Assembly: GCA_027605045.1 (NCBI GenBank)
Contig: JAQFWX010000056.1
Span: 1 to 64,000 of the forward strand
Length of the DNA stretch: 64,000 nt
From: Phallus indusiatus
Lineage: Eukaryota; Basidiomycota; Agaricomycetes; Phallales; Phallaceae
Direction of reading: 5' to 3'
Positions 62,210 to 64,000 of the stretch are shown here, piece after piece. Every line of letters starts with the position of its first letter. Positions within the stretch are counted from its first letter, which is position 1. A program made the translations under genes and the position numbers. The notes under the pieces were generated by a model. That model did not search any database. It worked only from the letters and a program-made list of their open reading frames with translations, and was not told where the DNA came from.

Positions 62210-63088
62210 TTATCTAAAATCCGCTCGTTCCTTGTCCCAAGGAACACTTGTCACTCCAATTGCGATGTCTGGCAATCCTTCAATATTTTCAGTTTCATGG
62301 GCTTCGTTCTTCGTTTTATCTGTGTCGTTCAATTGTGTCCGGGGTGATGGCATGGCTACCAGGATTGATACTTGTAAAGTTATTTCATCAGTCTTGCTCT
62401 CAGGTTTGACCGTCGGTGACGTTAACCTCGTTGGTCGGGGAACATCGAGGCCGAATCTCCGGCCTGAGGCAGGCCAAAGTGCGAAAATCAATTTATGAAA
62501 GAGCTCGCCACTTGAGTAAAAGAACCGGTCAGTCGGCGACAACTGTGATAGATATAACAGAGTTTGTCGAGCTTGGAGTTCTTCTACAGTTTCGGTCGAT
62601 GTCTGATCAGGGTGATCGTGCTGTATTGCTGCGGATAGCGGCTAAGAACAATGAGTCATAGAACTGTCGCAAAGTAGTAGTCAAAGCAGATTATACCATT
62701 ATTTCCTCCCATTTCTCTTTTTCTGCGGAAGATATCGACACATCCCACAGCTCCGGCTCCTGCAACTCGGTGGGTTCATCATTCTGACTCGCCTCAAAAA
62801 GCCGACGTTGTCTCCTCCGTAAATCGAGGTAATGGCGAGAGCCAAGACCGAAAATCATGAATATCTAATTGGTAATTGAACATGACCATGAATGAGACGG
62901 AAAAAAAACAAATAGACGGAATAGAAGCGGCGTACAATGAAAAGAGCTAAAAAGCTAACAAGAAAACCGAAAAGCAAAGTTGAATTTGGCGGTTTGCGAG
63001 TCCCGACACTATCACTAGTAGATCCATTTGGTGCTTGAGGTGTGTTTGTTGGAGCCATGGGCGGGGCCATTGTAAGTAAGCCTGCCAT
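62210..63088 (-). CDS. Single-pass membrane protein of unknown function
   Basis: Three exons on the minus strand (63088-62936, 62864-62697, 62641-62210) join in phase to give 250 residues. The N-terminal 35 residues are Pro/Thr/Ser-rich. One membrane segment follows (about 36-58, LLFGFLVSFLALFIIFMIFG, assembled across intron 1), then a basic LDLRRRQRR stop-transfer stretch. The tail contains ELWDVSISSAEKEKWEEIMPLSA, a LSPTDRFF block, and VSILVAMPSPR before LPDIAIGVTSVP. The layout resembles small membrane proteins widespread in basidiomycetes, but I cannot name a family. Introns are 71 and 55 nt. Start ATG 63088 is the first in frame. A TATATATA run at about 63159-63167 lies some 75 bp upstream. 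Confidence 0.8.
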
Positions 63089-64000
63089 ATTGTGGCATGA
63101 AGAAGGGGGAGTGCACGCCCCCTAGGTAATGAGAATGCGTCGCAAAAATGCCGAAATGCTATATATACGCCCCCAGCGTAGCGGAACGTGAGATTGCACC
63201 CAAAATTCTATCAAATGATTGGTCAGACCGGTCACTGGACCGCAGTCAAGGCATGTTTTGATGCCGAGCAAGGCCGCCGCCCCTCGGAGCCATCCGAATT
63301 TGAATTCACGGAGTCAAAGCCCGAAGTCTTTTTTCCAATGCGACAGTAATTTCACTAAAATGAGTCAGGCTTCACAATAGTATTCCTCAAAAATTCATCT
63401 GAGATCTGATACTATCAACAAGCTACATTACATCAGGTCCAATGCTGTAAACAAATTATCATTCAATTGATTGTGTTTTCCCTTGCTAGTTCAATGATAT
63501 GCATTGGAAATAATCACATACATATGCCTTAAAACACACACCTTTATTAACCAAAGAGTGGCATACCTGATTCTTTCAACAAAATTTGATAATATTTGGT
63601 CGATGCTGCCGCGGATACACATTGCAATTGACAGTTTCGCGTTGGGTTCATAAAGTAGGACATTGTGGGCAGCGCCAAAAAATGCGGAGACAGTATTGAT
63701 TCAAGTTGTCTTTTAAGAACAAAGTATTAAACAAGAATTTTGGGTAAACTATGTTTGAACATGAAAGAAAAAGAGAAGAAGGGTCGTGGGATTATGGTAG
63801 AAAGTATAATAGACGGGGAAATCAAACATTTCAAAATTTCAGACTCCCTAGGTGGGGATGGGGCAAACAGAAATCAAAAAAAAACTTATTGGGAGATTTG
63901 CGGAGGGGATTCCTCCCTGCTCCGCCGGGAGACCTTCGTAGGCCGAGCATGAATCACATCAGACTCATTGGCCGTTTCCTTCCACATCTTTTCCTTTTCG
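63089..64000. other. Window end, intergenic
   Basis: Promoter region of the membrane-protein gene, then about 800 bp in which I see no gene. The open frame at 63740-63952 is Lys/Glu-rich and has no motif. Confidence 0.45.

Noticed and set aside
1..64000. CRISPR array, rRNA genes, prophage or bacterial operon
   Set aside because: No regularly spaced repeats with unique spacers and no rRNA-like sequence; intron-rich genes show a eukaryotic chromosome.

Overview
The window looks like a gene-poor piece of nuclear DNA from a filamentous basidiomycete, probably an Agaricomycete. Coding regions are split by many short introns (mostly 49-126 nt, GT-AG with CTRAY-like branch points). One gene matches the Agaricomycete DUF6533 membrane family, and codon use and TATA-type promoters fit a fungus. 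All gene models below were spliced by hand from the sequence. Functional names rest on recognised motifs, not on a database search.

Five genes can be named by family or architecture. They are a NIS-type (IucA/IucC) siderophore synthetase (26432-28674, minus), a DUF6533 multi-pass membrane protein (43348-45194, minus), an aldo/keto reductase with ten exons (55731-57261, minus), a gluconokinase (60370-61103, plus), and a single-pass membrane protein with a cytoplasmic-type tail (62210-63088, minus). They do not form an obvious pathway.

The main feature of the window is a dispersed family of small Ser/Pro-rich proteins that I do not recognise. Eight loci (starts near 2162, 11196, 19055, 33198, 42118, 48498, 54436 and 58618) share a short core, [AG]-P-R-[MLI]-x-x-[IV]-P-L-P, usually followed by acidic residues. 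Most also have a proline tract of the PTPPSSP / PSPPPSP / TPPPSP type. Most are 85-270 residues, lack a signal peptide, are predicted disordered by composition, and have a TATA box 50-165 bp upstream. One member (58246-58618) was visible only after splicing, because its core lies wholly in a second exon.

Layout: 0-5 kb holds the first family member. 5-20.8 kb is a direct tandem duplication of a roughly 7.9-kb unit (4964-12861 and 12929-20784), each copy carrying one family member near its 3' end; the first copy is frameshifted. 20.8-26.4 kb is non-coding with simple repeats and a nested hairpin. 26.4-28.7 kb is the siderophore gene. 28.8-42 kb holds one family member and a second, older local duplication. 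42-45 kb has a family member and the DUF6533 gene. 47.8-58.6 kb has three more family members and the reductase. 60-63 kb has the gluconokinase and the membrane protein.
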